NCBI GenBank assembly: GCA_017625405.1
Contig: JAGALB010000047.1
Location: 1 to 51,106 of the forward strand
Length of the DNA stretch: 51,106 nucleotides
Source of the DNA: Ruminiclostridium sp.
GTDB lineage: Bacteria; Bacillota; Clostridia; Oscillospirales; Ruminococcaceae
Reading direction: 5' to 3'
Under the pieces are notes generated by a model. The model searched no databases and was not told the origin of the DNA. It saw nothing but the letters and a program-made list of their open reading frames with translations. Below, in pieces: positions 22,862 through 30,935 of the stretch; position 1 is the first letter of the stretch; each line of letters begins with the position of its first letter. A program made the position numbers and the translations under genes.

Positions 22862-23999
22862 AAGAATTATTTCCCTGCTGCTTTTGTGTGGGGTTCTTTG
22901 CGGATGTGCCGATAACAGAGCAAACGCCGAAACTCTGCCGGCTGCCAATTATGTGAGCCGGACTGAGGCGGTTACAACCACCACAGAGCTTTTTACAGCG
23001 GTTTCTACCGAGGGGGTAGAGGCTTCGGCGCAGGGCATTGAAACCACAACCGCCGAAACGGAAGCGATAACAACCACAACAACGGCAACAACTCCCGAAA
23101 CGCAGGCAACTACCGTTATTTCTCAGGCGCAGTCCTCCACAAGACCGCCGCTTGCACCTTCGGCAACAGACAATGGCGGGGCAGCAAAGGAATATACCAA
23201 CACAATAACGCTTAACGGGCCCAATCTCGTTTATACAGGCGAAAGCTTCAATTTTACATATTTTATAAGTCACCGCAACGCAGGTCGTGCATCTGTATTA
23301 TGGCAGTGCAGGGGCGACAGCGGCAGTATTGACGAAAACGGTGTATTTACCGCTGAAAAAGCGGGAACAGTCGAGCTTTACGTGTCGGATATTTCCAACG
23401 GACTTACAGATTCCTTGCTTGTACATGTCGTTGACAGTCCTGAGGATGTAGATTTTATAACCGAGGTAAACGGTATTCCCATTGCAAATAAGACCTATCC
23501 CGTGCCGAAAGACTATAACCCGGGGCTTTTGTCGGAAACCTATGACGCTTTCCTTGAACTGAAGCTTGCTGCGCTGAACGACGGCGTTGAAATAAACTTC
23601 ATGTCAGGCTATCGCTCATACGAGGAACAGGTTGAAATCTACAAAAACTGGAATGAGGTCTATTCAGACGGACAGGCTGACCGTGTTTCCTCGCGTCCGG
23701 GACATTCCGAACACCAGCTGGGACTTGCAATTGACGTAAACTCTATTGAGTTTTCCTTTGCTGACACTCCCGAGGGATTATGGCTTGCGGAAAACTGCTG
23801 GAAATACGGCTTCATTATCCGCTACAAAGAGGGTACGGAAGAAATTACAGGATATATGTATGAGCCGTGGCATATCCGCTATCTGGGCAAGGAGCTTGCA
23901 AAGGATGTGCATTTCAGCGGACTTACACTTGAAGAATATTTAGGAATTGATTCATGGTACAGAATTGAAAACTTTGTTTTTGACGAAGAAATTGAATAA
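22848..23999 (+). CDS. VanY-type D-Ala-D-Ala carboxypeptidase lipoprotein with Ig-like domain
   Basis: From the chosen TTG start this is about 383 residues. A lipobox (LLLLCGVLCGC), a Thr-rich linker (about 40-95), a BIG2-like Ig domain (SGSIDENGVFTAEKAGTVELYV) and a VanY/M15 peptidase domain are visible. The zinc motifs are SSRPGHSEHQLGLAIDVNS and EPWHIRYLG, with SGYRSYEEQVEIY before them. It cleaves D-Ala-D-Ala or related stem peptides outside the cell. There is no in-frame ATG; GGAGG (22835-22839) is 8 bases from the TTG at 22848 and only 2 from that at 22842. It overlaps capA by 14 bases, so coupling is expected. Confidence 0.87.
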   Translation: MPTGKRIISLLLLCGVLCGCADNRANAETLPAANYVSRTEAVTTTTELFTAVSTEGVEASAQGIETTTAETEAITTTTTATTPETQATTVISQAQSSTRPPLAPSATDNGGAAKEYTNTITLNGPNLVYTGESFNFTYFISHRNAGRASVLWQCRGDSGSIDENGVFTAEKAGTVELYVSDISNGLTDSLLVHVVDSPEDVDFITEVNGIPIANKTYPVPKDYNPGLLSETYDAFLELKLAALNDGVEINFMSGYRSYEEQVEIYKNWNEVYSDGQADRVSSRPGHSEHQLGLAIDVNSIEFSFADTPEGLWLAENCWKYGFIIRYKEGTEEITGYMYEPWHIRYLGKELAKDVHFSGLTLEEYLGIDSWYRIENFVFDEEIE

Positions 24000-24004
24000 T
24001 TATT

Positions 24005-24037
24005 AATGCCGCAGGCGACGCCTGCGGCATTTGTTTT
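24005..24037 (+). terminator. intrinsic terminator after the VanY gene
   Basis: AATGCCGCAGGC pairs with GCCTGCGGCATT (12 bp, loop GAC), followed by TTGTTTTA. It may also end pnp on the other strand. Confidence 0.8.
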
Positions 24038-24051
24038 ATGTGTCGGGAAAA

Positions 24052-26184
24052 TCAGCCGTTGTTAGCTTCCTTTTCCTTTTTCTTTGCTTCGATATCAGCG
24101 AGTGCTTCCTTTCTGGAAAGACCGATCTTGCCCTGATTATCAATCTTGATAATCTTTACAATGATCATATCGCCTACGTTGCATACATCTTCAACCTTTT
24201 CAACACGGCGGTTTTCAAGCTCGGAAATGTGAACCATACCTTCCTTGCCGGGTGCGAATTCAACGAATGCGCCGAATTCCTTCACACGTACAACCTTACC
24301 CTTGTAGATAGCGCCGATTTCGGGCTCAGTAACAATGGACTTGATTGTGTCGAGGCAGGCATTTGCCTTTTCGCCGTTGTTGCCGCAGATGAATACGTTG
24401 CCTTCTTCGTCGATGTCGATCTTTACTTCAAAGTCAGCGCAGAGCTTCTGGATAACCTTACCGCCTGTACCGATAACTTCTCTGATCTTGTCAACAGGCA
24501 CCTTGGTGCTGATCATCTTGGGAGCATATTCATTTACTGTTGCTCTGGGAGCGGGGATAGCCTTGAGCATTACTTCGTCAAGAATCTTGATTCTTGCCTT
24601 GTGTGTCTTTGCGAAAGCGTCAGCGATGATTTCAGGTGTAAGACCGTCAATCTTAAGGTCCATCTGGATAGCTGTGATACCCTTGTGTGTACCGCCAACC
24701 TTGAAGTCCATGTCACCGTAGAAGTCTTCAAGACCCTGAATGTCAACCATTGTCATCCAACGATCGCCTTCGGTAATAAGACCGCAGGAGATACCTGCAA
24801 CGGGAGCCTTGATCGGAACGCCTGCGTCCATAAGTGCGAGAGTAGAACCGCAGATAGAAGCCTGGGAAGTAGAGCCGTTGGAAGAAAGAACTTCGGAAAC
24901 GAGTCTGATTGCATAGGGGAATTCTTCAACAGGGGGGATAACGGGTTCGAGAGCTCTCTGAGCAAGTGCACCGTGACCGATTTCACGTCTGCCGGGGCCT
25001 CTGCTTGCCTTTGTTTCACCAACGGAGTAAGCAGGGAAGTTGTAGTGGTGCATATATCTCTTGGTATCTTCTTCGTCGATACCTTCAAGCTTCTGAGCGT
25101 CGCTTACAGGGCCGAGTGTAGCAACTGTAAGAACCTGAGTCTGACCTCTTGTGAAAAGACCTGAACCGTGAACTCTGGGGAGAAGGTTAACTTCGGAAGC
25201 AAGAGGACGCATATCGTCCATGCCACGTCCGTCAACACGCTTCTGTTCGTCAAGTAACCAGCGTCTAACGATAACCTTCTGGAGCTTGTAGATAGCTTCA
25301 TCAATCATGGAAGCCTGGTCGGGATAGATTTCGTCATACTTTTCGTGAATAGCATCCTTGATGGGCTGAAGTCTTGCTTCACGGATGTTCTTGTCATCTG
25401 TATCAAGGGCATACTTTACCTGGTCGCCGAATTCTTCCATAAGAGCGTCGATAAGGTTGTGGTCGATTTCCATAGAGGGGAATTCAAACTTGGGCTTGCC
25501 GATAGCAGCCTGGATTTCCTTGATGAAAGGAATGATGGACTTGTTGATTTCCTCGTGACCTGCCATGATAGCCTTGAGCATTGTGTCGTCGTCAACTTCG
25601 TTGGCGCCTGCTTCAATCATGACTACCTTCTTTTCGCTGGAAGCAACTGTAAGCTGTAAATCAGACTTTGCTCTCTGCTCAGCGTCGGGCATGAGCACGA
25701 TTTCGCCGTCAACAAGACCAACGGAAATACCGCCGATAGGTCCGTTCCAGGGAATATCGGAAATTGTAACAGCTACGGAAGCACCGATCATAGAAAGAAT
25801 TTCAGGCTGTGTGTCGGGGTCAACTGCAAGAACAGTCATAACGATAGCAACATCGTTTCTCATATCCTTGGGGAAAAGGGGACGCATAGGACGGTCTACG
25901 ACACGGGATGTGAGGATAGCCTTTTCGCTGGGTCTGCCTTCTCTCTTGAGGAAGCCTCCGGGGATCTTACCTACGGAGTAGAGCTTTTCTTCATAGTCAA
26001 CGGAAAGCGGGAAGAAATCCACGCCGTCACGGGGCTTGGGGCTTGCTGTAACGTTTACCATTACAACGGATTCGCCGTAACGGATCCAGCAGGAGCCGTT
26101 TGCAAGACCGCATACCTTGCCTGTTTCAACAGTAAGTTCTCTGCCGGCAAAGGTTGTCTTGAAGGTTCTGTAATTGTCGAACAT
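24052..26184 (-). CDS. pnp: polyribonucleotide nucleotidyltransferase (PNPase)
   Basis: This 710-residue PNPase is full length. Two RNase PH domains are recognised (VVMVNVTASPKPRDGVDFFP early; VHGSGLFTRGQTQVLTVATLG and TSQASICGSTLALMDAGVP later), with a helical linker between. A KH domain (VDKIREVIGTGGKVIQKLC) and an S1 domain (GKVVRVKEFGAFVEFAPGKEG) follow near the C-terminus. It degrades RNA 3' to 5' using phosphate. It follows rpsO on the same strand, the conserved order, with a large stem-loop in the gap. A strong SD (TAAGGAGG) precedes the ATG. Confidence 0.97.
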   Translation of the reverse strand: MFDNYRTFKTTFAGRELTVETGKVCGLANGSCWIRYGESVVMVNVTASPKPRDGVDFFPLSVDYEEKLYSVGKIPGGFLKREGRPSEKAILTSRVVDRPMRPLFPKDMRNDVAIVMTVLAVDPDTQPEILSMIGASVAVTISDIPWNGPIGGISVGLVDGEIVLMPDAEQRAKSDLQLTVASSEKKVVMIEAGANEVDDDTMLKAIMAGHEEINKSIIPFIKEIQAAIGKPKFEFPSMEIDHNLIDALMEEFGDQVKYALDTDDKNIREARLQPIKDAIHEKYDEIYPDQASMIDEAIYKLQKVIVRRWLLDEQKRVDGRGMDDMRPLASEVNLLPRVHGSGLFTRGQTQVLTVATLGPVSDAQKLEGIDEEDTKRYMHHYNFPAYSVGETKASRGPGRREIGHGALAQRALEPVIPPVEEFPYAIRLVSEVLSSNGSTSQASICGSTLALMDAGVPIKAPVAGISCGLITEGDRWMTMVDIQGLEDFYGDMDFKVGGTHKGITAIQMDLKIDGLTPEIIADAFAKTHKARIKILDEVMLKAIPAPRATVNEYAPKMISTKVPVDKIREVIGTGGKVIQKLCADFEVKIDIDEEGNVFICGNNGEKANACLDTIKSIVTEPEIGAIYKGKVVRVKEFGAFVEFAPGKEGMVHISELENRRVEKVEDVCNVGDMIIVKIIKIDNQGKIGLSRKEALADIEAKKKEKEANNG

Positions 26185-26215
26185 ATCTGTTCCTCCTTAT
26201 AAAATTTTATTTCAC

Positions 26216-26293
26216 AAGGTACAGATTTTAGCAATAAAGTCAGCCTGAAAAAATCTTTCAGACTCAGTTTACCGCTAAAATCCTCTGTACCTT
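26216..26293 (-). promoter_or_regulatory. long stem-loop in the rpsO-pnp intergenic leader
   Basis: AAGGTACAGATTTTAGC (26216-26232) pairs with GCTAAAATC-(3-base bulge)-TGTACCTT (26274-26293), about 17 bp, enclosing a small CTGAAA/TTTCAG hairpin. In other bacteria pnp autocontrol uses RNase III cutting of a leader hairpin and PNPase action on the product; this stem is a good candidate for the same role. Confidence 0.6.
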
Positions 26294-26357
26294 TAAGTGC
26301 GGACTGGTAAAAAGGGCAGAACAGCCCACAAGGCGTTCTACCCCTTCCGATGCAAAA

Positions 26358-26624
26358 TTACTTACGGATACCAAGCTTAGCGATGATTGCACGGTAACGT
26401 TCGATATCCTTCTTCTGAAGGTAACCGAGAAGGTTACGTCTCTTACCAACCATCTTGAAAAGACCTCTTCTGGAGTGGTGGTCCTTCTGATGTGTCTTTA
26501 AGTGTTCGGTAAGGTCGTTGATTCTCTTTGTGAGAATTGCAATCTGTACTTCAGGAGAACCTGTGTCGTTTTCGCTGGTACGGTTTGCTTCGATGATAGC
26601 TGTCTTTTCGTCTTTGAGCATCAT
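26358..26624 (-). CDS. rpsO: 30S ribosomal protein S15
   Basis: This 88-residue S15 is recognised by [35 protein letters not shown] and [20 protein letters not shown]. It binds the 16S rRNA central domain. The ATG has an SD within AAAGAGG. The gene precedes pnp, and its leader can form pairing over the SD. Confidence 0.97.
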   Translation of the reverse strand: MMLKDEKTAIIEANRTSENDTGSPEVQIAILTKRINDLTEHLKTHQKDHHSRRGLFKMVGKRRNLLGYLQKKDIERYRAIIAKLGIRK

Positions 26625-26629
26625 GATAA

Positions 26630-26722
26630 ATACACCTCTTTAAAAATATTTTGCATTCACATAGCAAAGGGCAGTAGTGTTTCTCTGAAAAGAGCATAAG
26701 CCGCAACGCCAAGTGAGTGTAT
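26630..26722 (-). promoter_or_regulatory. candidate S15 autoregulatory leader
   Basis: On the minus strand ATACACTC (26715-26722) can pair with the SD segment GAGGTGTAT (26630-26638) with one bulged base, and a CTGCG/CGCAG hairpin lies just upstream. S15 leaders that block their own ribosome-binding site are known in several bacterial groups with different structures. Confidence 0.4.
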
Positions 26723-26743
26723 CTGCGATAACGCAGCAAGAGT

Positions 26744-26772
26744 ATTATAACATATATTTTTTGCTTTGTAAA
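26744..26772 (-). promoter_or_regulatory. sigma-A promoter of rpsO-pnp
   Basis: On the minus strand TTTACA (26767-26772) and TATAAT (26744-26749) are spaced 17 bases. Confidence 0.75.
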
Positions 26773-26839
26773 TAGTTTTTTTAAAAATTTGTCCAAAAAT
26801 TTTCAGTGCGGGACAGGAGTAAATACTGACATAAAACTA

Positions 26840-26868
26840 TTGACAAAAGGCTTGTGTAATTGTATAAT
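26840..26868 (+). promoter_or_regulatory. consensus sigma-A promoter of the ComFB-like gene
   Basis: TTGACA (26840-26845) and TATAAT (26863-26868) are spaced 17 bases. The predicted start near 26875 rules out the ATG at 26860. Confidence 0.85.
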
Positions 26869-26913
26869 ATTAACAGTTGGTTTAAAAACAAAATGAAAGA
26901 TGAGGTATGTGAA

Positions 26914-27180
26914 ATGGCTCTTGTGAATATCATGGAAGAAATTGTTGACAACACAATTGACGAGCTTATCGGTTATAGCGGCTGCTGCGACTGTGACCAC
27001 TGCAAGGAGGATATAAAGTGCCTTACTCTTAATGCGCTCCCTCCCAGATATGTAAGCACAACAAAGGGCGAGCTTTTTTCAAAGCTTTCACAGGCGATGA
27101 TCAAACAGCACTCCATCGACGTTAATATCGCTTGCCTGAATGCAATTGAATTTGTAAAGACACATCCTAAGCATAACTGA
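26914..27180 (+). CDS. late competence development protein ComFB-like
   Basis: This 88-residue protein matches the ComFB family: NIMEEIVDNTIDELI at the N-terminus, the cysteine cluster GCCDCDHCKEDIKCLTLNALPPRYV (about residues 28-52), then TTKGELFSKLSQ and a terminal helix. The cysteines likely bind zinc. ComFB lies in a competence operon in Bacillus; stand-alone homologues occur in many bacteria, and some cyanobacterial ones bind cyclic di-nucleotides. A GAGG site supports the start at 26914; an ATG at 26893 is a second choice. A terminator follows, so it is monocistronic. Confidence 0.82.
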   Translation: MALVNIMEEIVDNTIDELIGYSGCCDCDHCKEDIKCLTLNALPPRYVSTTKGELFSKLSQAMIKQHSIDVNIACLNAIEFVKTHPKHN

Positions 27181-27211
27181 AAAAATCCACCCGACAGGGT
27201 GGATTTTTTAT
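27180..27211 (+). terminator. intrinsic terminator after the ComFB-like gene
   Basis: AAAAATCCACCC pairs with GGGTGGATTTTT (12 bp, loop GACA), followed by TT. Confidence 0.88.
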
Positions 27212-27220
27212 TAAGGTGTG

Positions 27221-27371
27221 CCTGCCGTTACTTTTTTCAGGCAGGAACATGCAGCGGTGCTTCGCCGCATAGCTGAAAAATGATTTATCTGTTTGTGCGT
27301 CCTGCCGTTCAGAATATTCCGACAAATTACAGATTCTTAAAAGGCAGGAACTTGCAGCGGCGCATCGCCGC
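27221..27371. repeat. two imperfect copies of a hairpin-rich intergenic module
   Basis: Each copy begins CCTGCCGTT (27221-27229 and 27301-27309) and ends with a near-identical 30-base block (27239-27268 and 27342-27371, 27 of 30 bases equal) that starts AGGCAGGAAC and holds a GCGG-loop-CCGC hairpin. The block pairs with the starting CTGCC. The second copy touches the stop of the next minus-strand gene. Confidence 0.8.
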
Positions 27372-27372
27372 C

Positions 27373-29601
27373 TCAATCATCGTCGTCATCAAGATTGATA
27401 CGTAAGAACGGGCTTGCCTTGGGTGCGGCGAAGAGCGCATTCATAACGTGTTTTGTCTTGTGTGAAACGGGCAGACCGTCTGCGTTCAGTTCAATTTCAT
27501 CGCTTTCAAAGCCGTCGCTGCGGTTCATGCTCTCAAGGATTTCCGAGAAATCCGCCTTGTCAGTCTTGCCACGTTCAGGCTGATTGTCAGCCTTAGGCAG
27601 AGTGATGGTCCTGTAAGCTGACAGAGCCTTCGCCGAAGCGGCAGGAGTAGCAGAAGGGATAGGTGCGGGAGCTTCAACCTCTTCTGCGGAAATCTGTCCT
27701 TCAATCTGGATGTCGTCAGTTTCTTCACGGCTTCTGCGGTAATCCTGCAATGGCTGCTTCACCTTTTCATAGGGAGAAGGCTCTATGTACGCGTTGAAGG
27801 CAGGCTTTCTGGGTACGAATACCTTTACGTCGTCTTCCTTTTCCTTCTTTGTGCGGAATACCTTTACATCGTCTTCAACAAGGGTCTCGACGTCGGTTTG
27901 CGAGGATGCGAAAACAGATTCGGTTTCTGCGATGTTAGGTGCGGGAGCAGGTATTTTCTGAACGGGGGGCGGAGCAGATACAACAGGCTGCTTCTGCGGC
28001 TCGCCGTTGGGGATAACAACCGTTTTCGGCTTCATCCGTTCAAAGGAGTTTTCCGCATAGGTGACGCCCTGATTTCCTCCACGTATTATTTTGGTGGTGG
28101 TTTTCTGGGGATAGCGCTGGGGCTGCGGATAATAGCTCTGCTGAGGGATATTTTCCTGACCGAAAAGGCGCTTTACAGCTTCAATGGAAGCCTGCTCGGA
28201 CTGAACCTCGGACTTCGGCTGTGCGGCGGGACGCTCTACACGTTCAAATACAAATTTTCTTATTTCCTTTCCTGATTCGGTAAGCTCCACAGGCTCAGGG
28301 GGAGGTGGCGGCGGCTGTCTTTTTGAAGCAAATTCATCACCTCTTGACAGCTCTGCGAAATCGTCCAGCTCGCTTTGACCCGCCATACCCGTAAGGAGCT
28401 TTTCCTTGAGTCTGAGGGCAGCCTGATACCAGCGTGAAAAGTCACGCTGAGTAAGGTCGATGTTCACTCGCTGGGCCATTTCCTTGTATAATTTTTCTAT
28501 TTCTTCGTTTACATAACCCTTTTCCATAGGCTCATTCTTAGGTTCAAGGGTGATTATTTCGGGAGCAGCACTGAAGGCCGCCTTTGCTGCGGGTGCTGCG
28601 CCTGCATTCATTACTTCAAGGCATACAATGCCGTTTTTATCGGGATTGTTACAGTAATTATAAGGATATTCCTCGTCCTTGAGATAATATTCCCTGCATC
28701 TGGGGCATTTTCTTAAAATTGCTCCGCTTTCGATTATAGCGTCAATTTCCAGGTCGATTACCGCCTTGAACGACGAGGGAACATATACCTTTGCAGGCAT
28801 ACCCGACATGGACTTAATGATTGTGTTTACAAGGCTGTCATCCTTGTCGGGGATATATGACTTGATGACCGTAAAGGCATCCATTGCTGTACGGTCGGAA
28901 AGGTCGGGATTGTTCTTTGATTTGTATACACGGTCGGAATATTCCATATCCTTGAGGACATTTCTCATAATTTCCCTTGAAGCGTTTGAAAGCACGAAGG
29001 GGGAGTTGGGGACACGGCCTATGGAATAGATGTCCGAAGCGCCGATTTCGTCTATGGGGAAGCCCTGTTCATTTGCGGCAACATTGAACATAAGGTCGAA
29101 ATAGTTTGCTCTGTTTGCTGCTTCGGTGGGACCTGAGATATCAGTGCCGAAGACAAAATCAACCTTTGTTACTGCGTATTCCTGCAGTTTCAGCAGATTT
29201 ACCCATTCATTTATTGCACGGTTGTGGCGGTATTCGGAAAGACGGGCAAAGATTGCCTTTTCAAAGTCGTTTCCGCAGCGCATAAAGCTCTGCCACAGTG
29301 TTGACACGCCTATTTCATTCTGCTTGCACAGATAATCAATCCAGCAGTCGATTACAATTTTTTCAAATTTCAGGCGCATATTCTGCTCATAATACTTATG
29401 GCAGCCCGAAATGGAATTTCTTATGGAATATACGTCTTCAACGTTGTATTCGCCTGTGCGGTTGGCGATACGGCAAAGGTCGGTACAATGATTCAGAAAG
29501 GGGTTGAAGTCGTATTTGCAGAAGTTTATGAGGTTGTTGGGATAAATCAGTGTATAGATATCGTTGGAATTCTTACCTGTGATGCTTAACTGACGTGTCA
29601 C
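27373..29601 (-). CDS. unrecognised zinc-finger protein with long disordered tail
   Basis: About 742 residues. The first ~330 look folded and helical, ending in a four-cysteine zinc site (KCPRCREYY...YNYCNN...GIVCLEV), resembling the DUF6076-type proteins of Clostridia; this link is only by resemblance. The remaining ~400 residues are low-complexity, rich in Pro, Ala, Glu and Gln, with a repeated DDVKVF motif and a terminal DDDDD. The GTG at 29613 abuts its SD with no spacing; the GTG at 29601 is 11 bases from AAAGGAG and is preferred. There is no signal peptide or membrane helix. It follows a membrane-protein gene on the same strand. Function unknown. Confidence 0.78.
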   Translation of the reverse strand: MTRQLSITGKNSNDIYTLIYPNNLINFCKYDFNPFLNHCTDLCRIANRTGEYNVEDVYSIRNSISGCHKYYEQNMRLKFEKIVIDCWIDYLCKQNEIGVSTLWQSFMRCGNDFEKAIFARLSEYRHNRAINEWVNLLKLQEYAVTKVDFVFGTDISGPTEAANRANYFDLMFNVAANEQGFPIDEIGASDIYSIGRVPNSPFVLSNASREIMRNVLKDMEYSDRVYKSKNNPDLSDRTAMDAFTVIKSYIPDKDDSLVNTIIKSMSGMPAKVYVPSSFKAVIDLEIDAIIESGAILRKCPRCREYYLKDEEYPYNYCNNPDKNGIVCLEVMNAGAAPAAKAAFSAAPEIITLEPKNEPMEKGYVNEEIEKLYKEMAQRVNIDLTQRDFSRWYQAALRLKEKLLTGMAGQSELDDFAELSRGDEFASKRQPPPPPPEPVELTESGKEIRKFVFERVERPAAQPKSEVQSEQASIEAVKRLFGQENIPQQSYYPQPQRYPQKTTTKIIRGGNQGVTYAENSFERMKPKTVVIPNGEPQKQPVVSAPPPVQKIPAPAPNIAETESVFASSQTDVETLVEDDVKVFRTKKEKEDDVKVFVPRKPAFNAYIEPSPYEKVKQPLQDYRRSREETDDIQIEGQISAEEVEAPAPIPSATPAASAKALSAYRTITLPKADNQPERGKTDKADFSEILESMNRSDGFESDEIELNADGLPVSHKTKHVMNALFAAPKASPFLRINLDDDDD

Positions 29602-29637
29602 TTCCTGAATCACTCCTTTCCGTAGTATAGTTTGTTT

Positions 29638-30540
29638 TTATTCGGCTTCGTCGGTTGCGTCGGAAGGCTCTTCGGTTTCCCCAGTGTTTTCTTCTTTGTT
29701 GTTTTCTTCGTCGGTTTCTTCTTCATCGAAAACAATCGGCTTTCTTACAGAAGAGGTTTCCTCCTCTTCTTCCTCATCAGCGGCTGTTCTCTGCTGAATG
29801 AAGAGCTCAGGGATATTCTTGAGTCTGCCGTCGATATAGAGTTCGTCGTCAGATTCCCAGTAATATTCAAGAGTATCCTGATGAACGGTTACAAGCACCT
29901 TAAGGCTGTCAAAATGGCGGTATGCGTTAAGATACCACAGCTGGACGTCATTTTCTGTTTCTTCAACATAGAAGCTTGCGGAAACACGTTCTGCATTATC
30001 GTCGTTGATATAGGTTACAAGGCGGTATGAACCGTCGGGAGAATAATCGTAGACATAGCTTCTGTCCTCAAGGTCGCAGTAGTTTTTGAGAAGCAGGGTC
30101 TGAGGGGTAAGGTTGAAGTGCTGGAGCGTCATATAGACCAGCGCACCTACCACGAACAGCATAAGATAAATAGTTCCGAGGATTGTCTTGAGCGTTTCGC
30201 CCGCGCCGCTGGCAAGAAAGACAATGGCGGTTACTACAAGAGGCGGTACAACCATGTACCAGTTGCCGAAAGCCATAATCATCATAATGAATATGAACAG
30301 CGGTGAAACGCAAAGGCAGAAACGTGTGATTATCTGCTTTCTTGTATAGAACATAAGACCGCCGAAAACGAAGTTTATAAGTACATAAAGCAAAAACAGT
30401 GCAATAGGATTTGTAGGCTCCATAGAGTAGGCAAACGCCAGCCAGTCGATATACAGGAGCAGCAGCGGGTAAGCGGGAGTCAGCAGCGAGAAGCCGCGCT
30501 TGCACCAGTTATTCTTGAAAAAAGCAATAACCTTGTCCAT
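29638..30540 (-). CDS. unrecognised membrane protein with acidic C-terminal tail
   Basis: A 300-residue protein with five to six hydrophobic segments in residues 15-140. An extramembrane beta-rich domain (about 150-245, SPDGSYRLVTYINDD and LKVLVTVHQDTLEYYW) and a strongly acidic tail (EEEEE then DEEETDEENNKEEN) follow. It is 24 to 36 bases upstream of the zinc-finger gene on the same strand, and the two probably form an operon. An SD (GAAAGGAAA) precedes the ATG. The acidic tail and the partner's low-complexity tail could interact. No family recognised. Confidence 0.75.
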   Translation of the reverse strand: MDKVIAFFKNNWCKRGFSLLTPAYPLLLLYIDWLAFAYSMEPTNPIALFLLYVLINFVFGGLMFYTRKQIITRFCLCVSPLFIFIMMIMAFGNWYMVVPPLVVTAIVFLASGAGETLKTILGTIYLMLFVVGALVYMTLQHFNLTPQTLLLKNYCDLEDRSYVYDYSPDGSYRLVTYINDDNAERVSASFYVEETENDVQLWYLNAYRHFDSLKVLVTVHQDTLEYYWESDDELYIDGRLKNIPELFIQQRTAADEEEEEETSSVRKPIVFDEEETDEENNKEENTGETEEPSDATDEAE

Positions 30541-30694
30541 TTAATAATTTCCTTTCTTTTCTACGTATATATATTTCTAAAATAAGGCATAGTAACAGAT
30601 TATATTAATACATAATATATTTTACACCAAAACGGAAAGAATTTCAATAGTAATAATAAAATTTTTCTTATATGGCATAAATTTTCAAAAAACA
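30541..30694. other. AT-rich divergent intergenic region
   Basis: No gene is seen. On the minus strand a TATAAT at 30599-30604 with a weak -35 (GTGTAA, 17 bases away) could serve the membrane-protein operon. The manganese riboswitch promoter begins at 30695. Confidence 0.5.
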
Positions 30695-30723
30695 TTGACA
30701 ATTTTTAACAGTTGTGTTATTAT
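30695..30723 (+). promoter_or_regulatory. sigma-A promoter of the manganese riboswitch operon
   Basis: TTGACA (30695-30700) and TATTAT (30718-30723) are spaced 17 bases, with transcription expected near 30730. Confidence 0.78.
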
Positions 30724-30734
30724 AAGTGCAACCG

Positions 30735-30868
30735 AATAACTCCGTGAGGGAGTAGCAGGCGTGTTTACGCAGTAAGTCAACATACTGATTGAAAAATCTG
30801 GCTTATTTTAAATTGCGAGACTCATGGTATAACTGTAACAAGCTATACCTGCGTCTTTTTTTATTGTC
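30735..30868 (+). ncRNA. yybP-ykoY manganese riboswitch with terminator
   Basis: The aptamer shows the conserved GGGAGTAGC (30749-30757), a GCGT/ACGC hairpin, GTCAACATACTGAT and the 3' element TTGCGAGAC. The closing stem P1 pairs CCGTGAG (30743-30749) with CTCATGG (30821-30827). An intrinsic terminator stem GGTATA/TATACC (30826-30831 with 30844-30849, T-run 30855-30862) overlaps P1 by two bases, so the two exclude each other. This is the known Mn2+-ON logic: Mn2+ stabilises P1 and lets transcription continue to mntP. Confidence 0.88.
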
Positions 30869-30872
30869 AATT

Positions 30873-30906
30873 ACTCAGGTACAGCTTTTGTGCCTGAGTT
30901 TTTTAT
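30873..30906 (+). terminator. second intrinsic terminator in the riboswitch leader
   Basis: ACTCAGGTACA pairs with TGTGCCTGAGT (loop CTTT region) and is followed by TTTTTT, just 10 bases past the first terminator. It lies before the SD at 30914-30920 and would block read-through even when the riboswitch is ON unless it too is overcome. Confidence 0.78.
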
Positions 30907-30935
30907 TGGGCGGAAAGGAGTTCAAAATAAACTGT

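Noticed and set aside
21707-23999. Poly-gamma-glutamate capsule locus
   Set aside because: Only a CapA-like gene is present; capB and capC are absent.
24031-25164. Long plus-strand ORF antisense to pnp
   Set aside because: It is a shadow of the conserved pnp gene; the product is Cys-rich and low in family resemblance, with no SD.
27181-27372. CRISPR-like repeats
   Set aside because: Only two imperfect units with unequal spacing, each forming its own hairpin; no cas genes nearby.
30720-30790. tRNA gene
   Set aside because: The hairpins belong to the yybP-ykoY aptamer; there is no T-loop sequence or acceptor stem.
30789-30935. N-terminal extension of the SRPBCC gene
   Set aside because: This in-frame stretch lies inside the riboswitch and both terminators, so the gene is taken to start at 30936.
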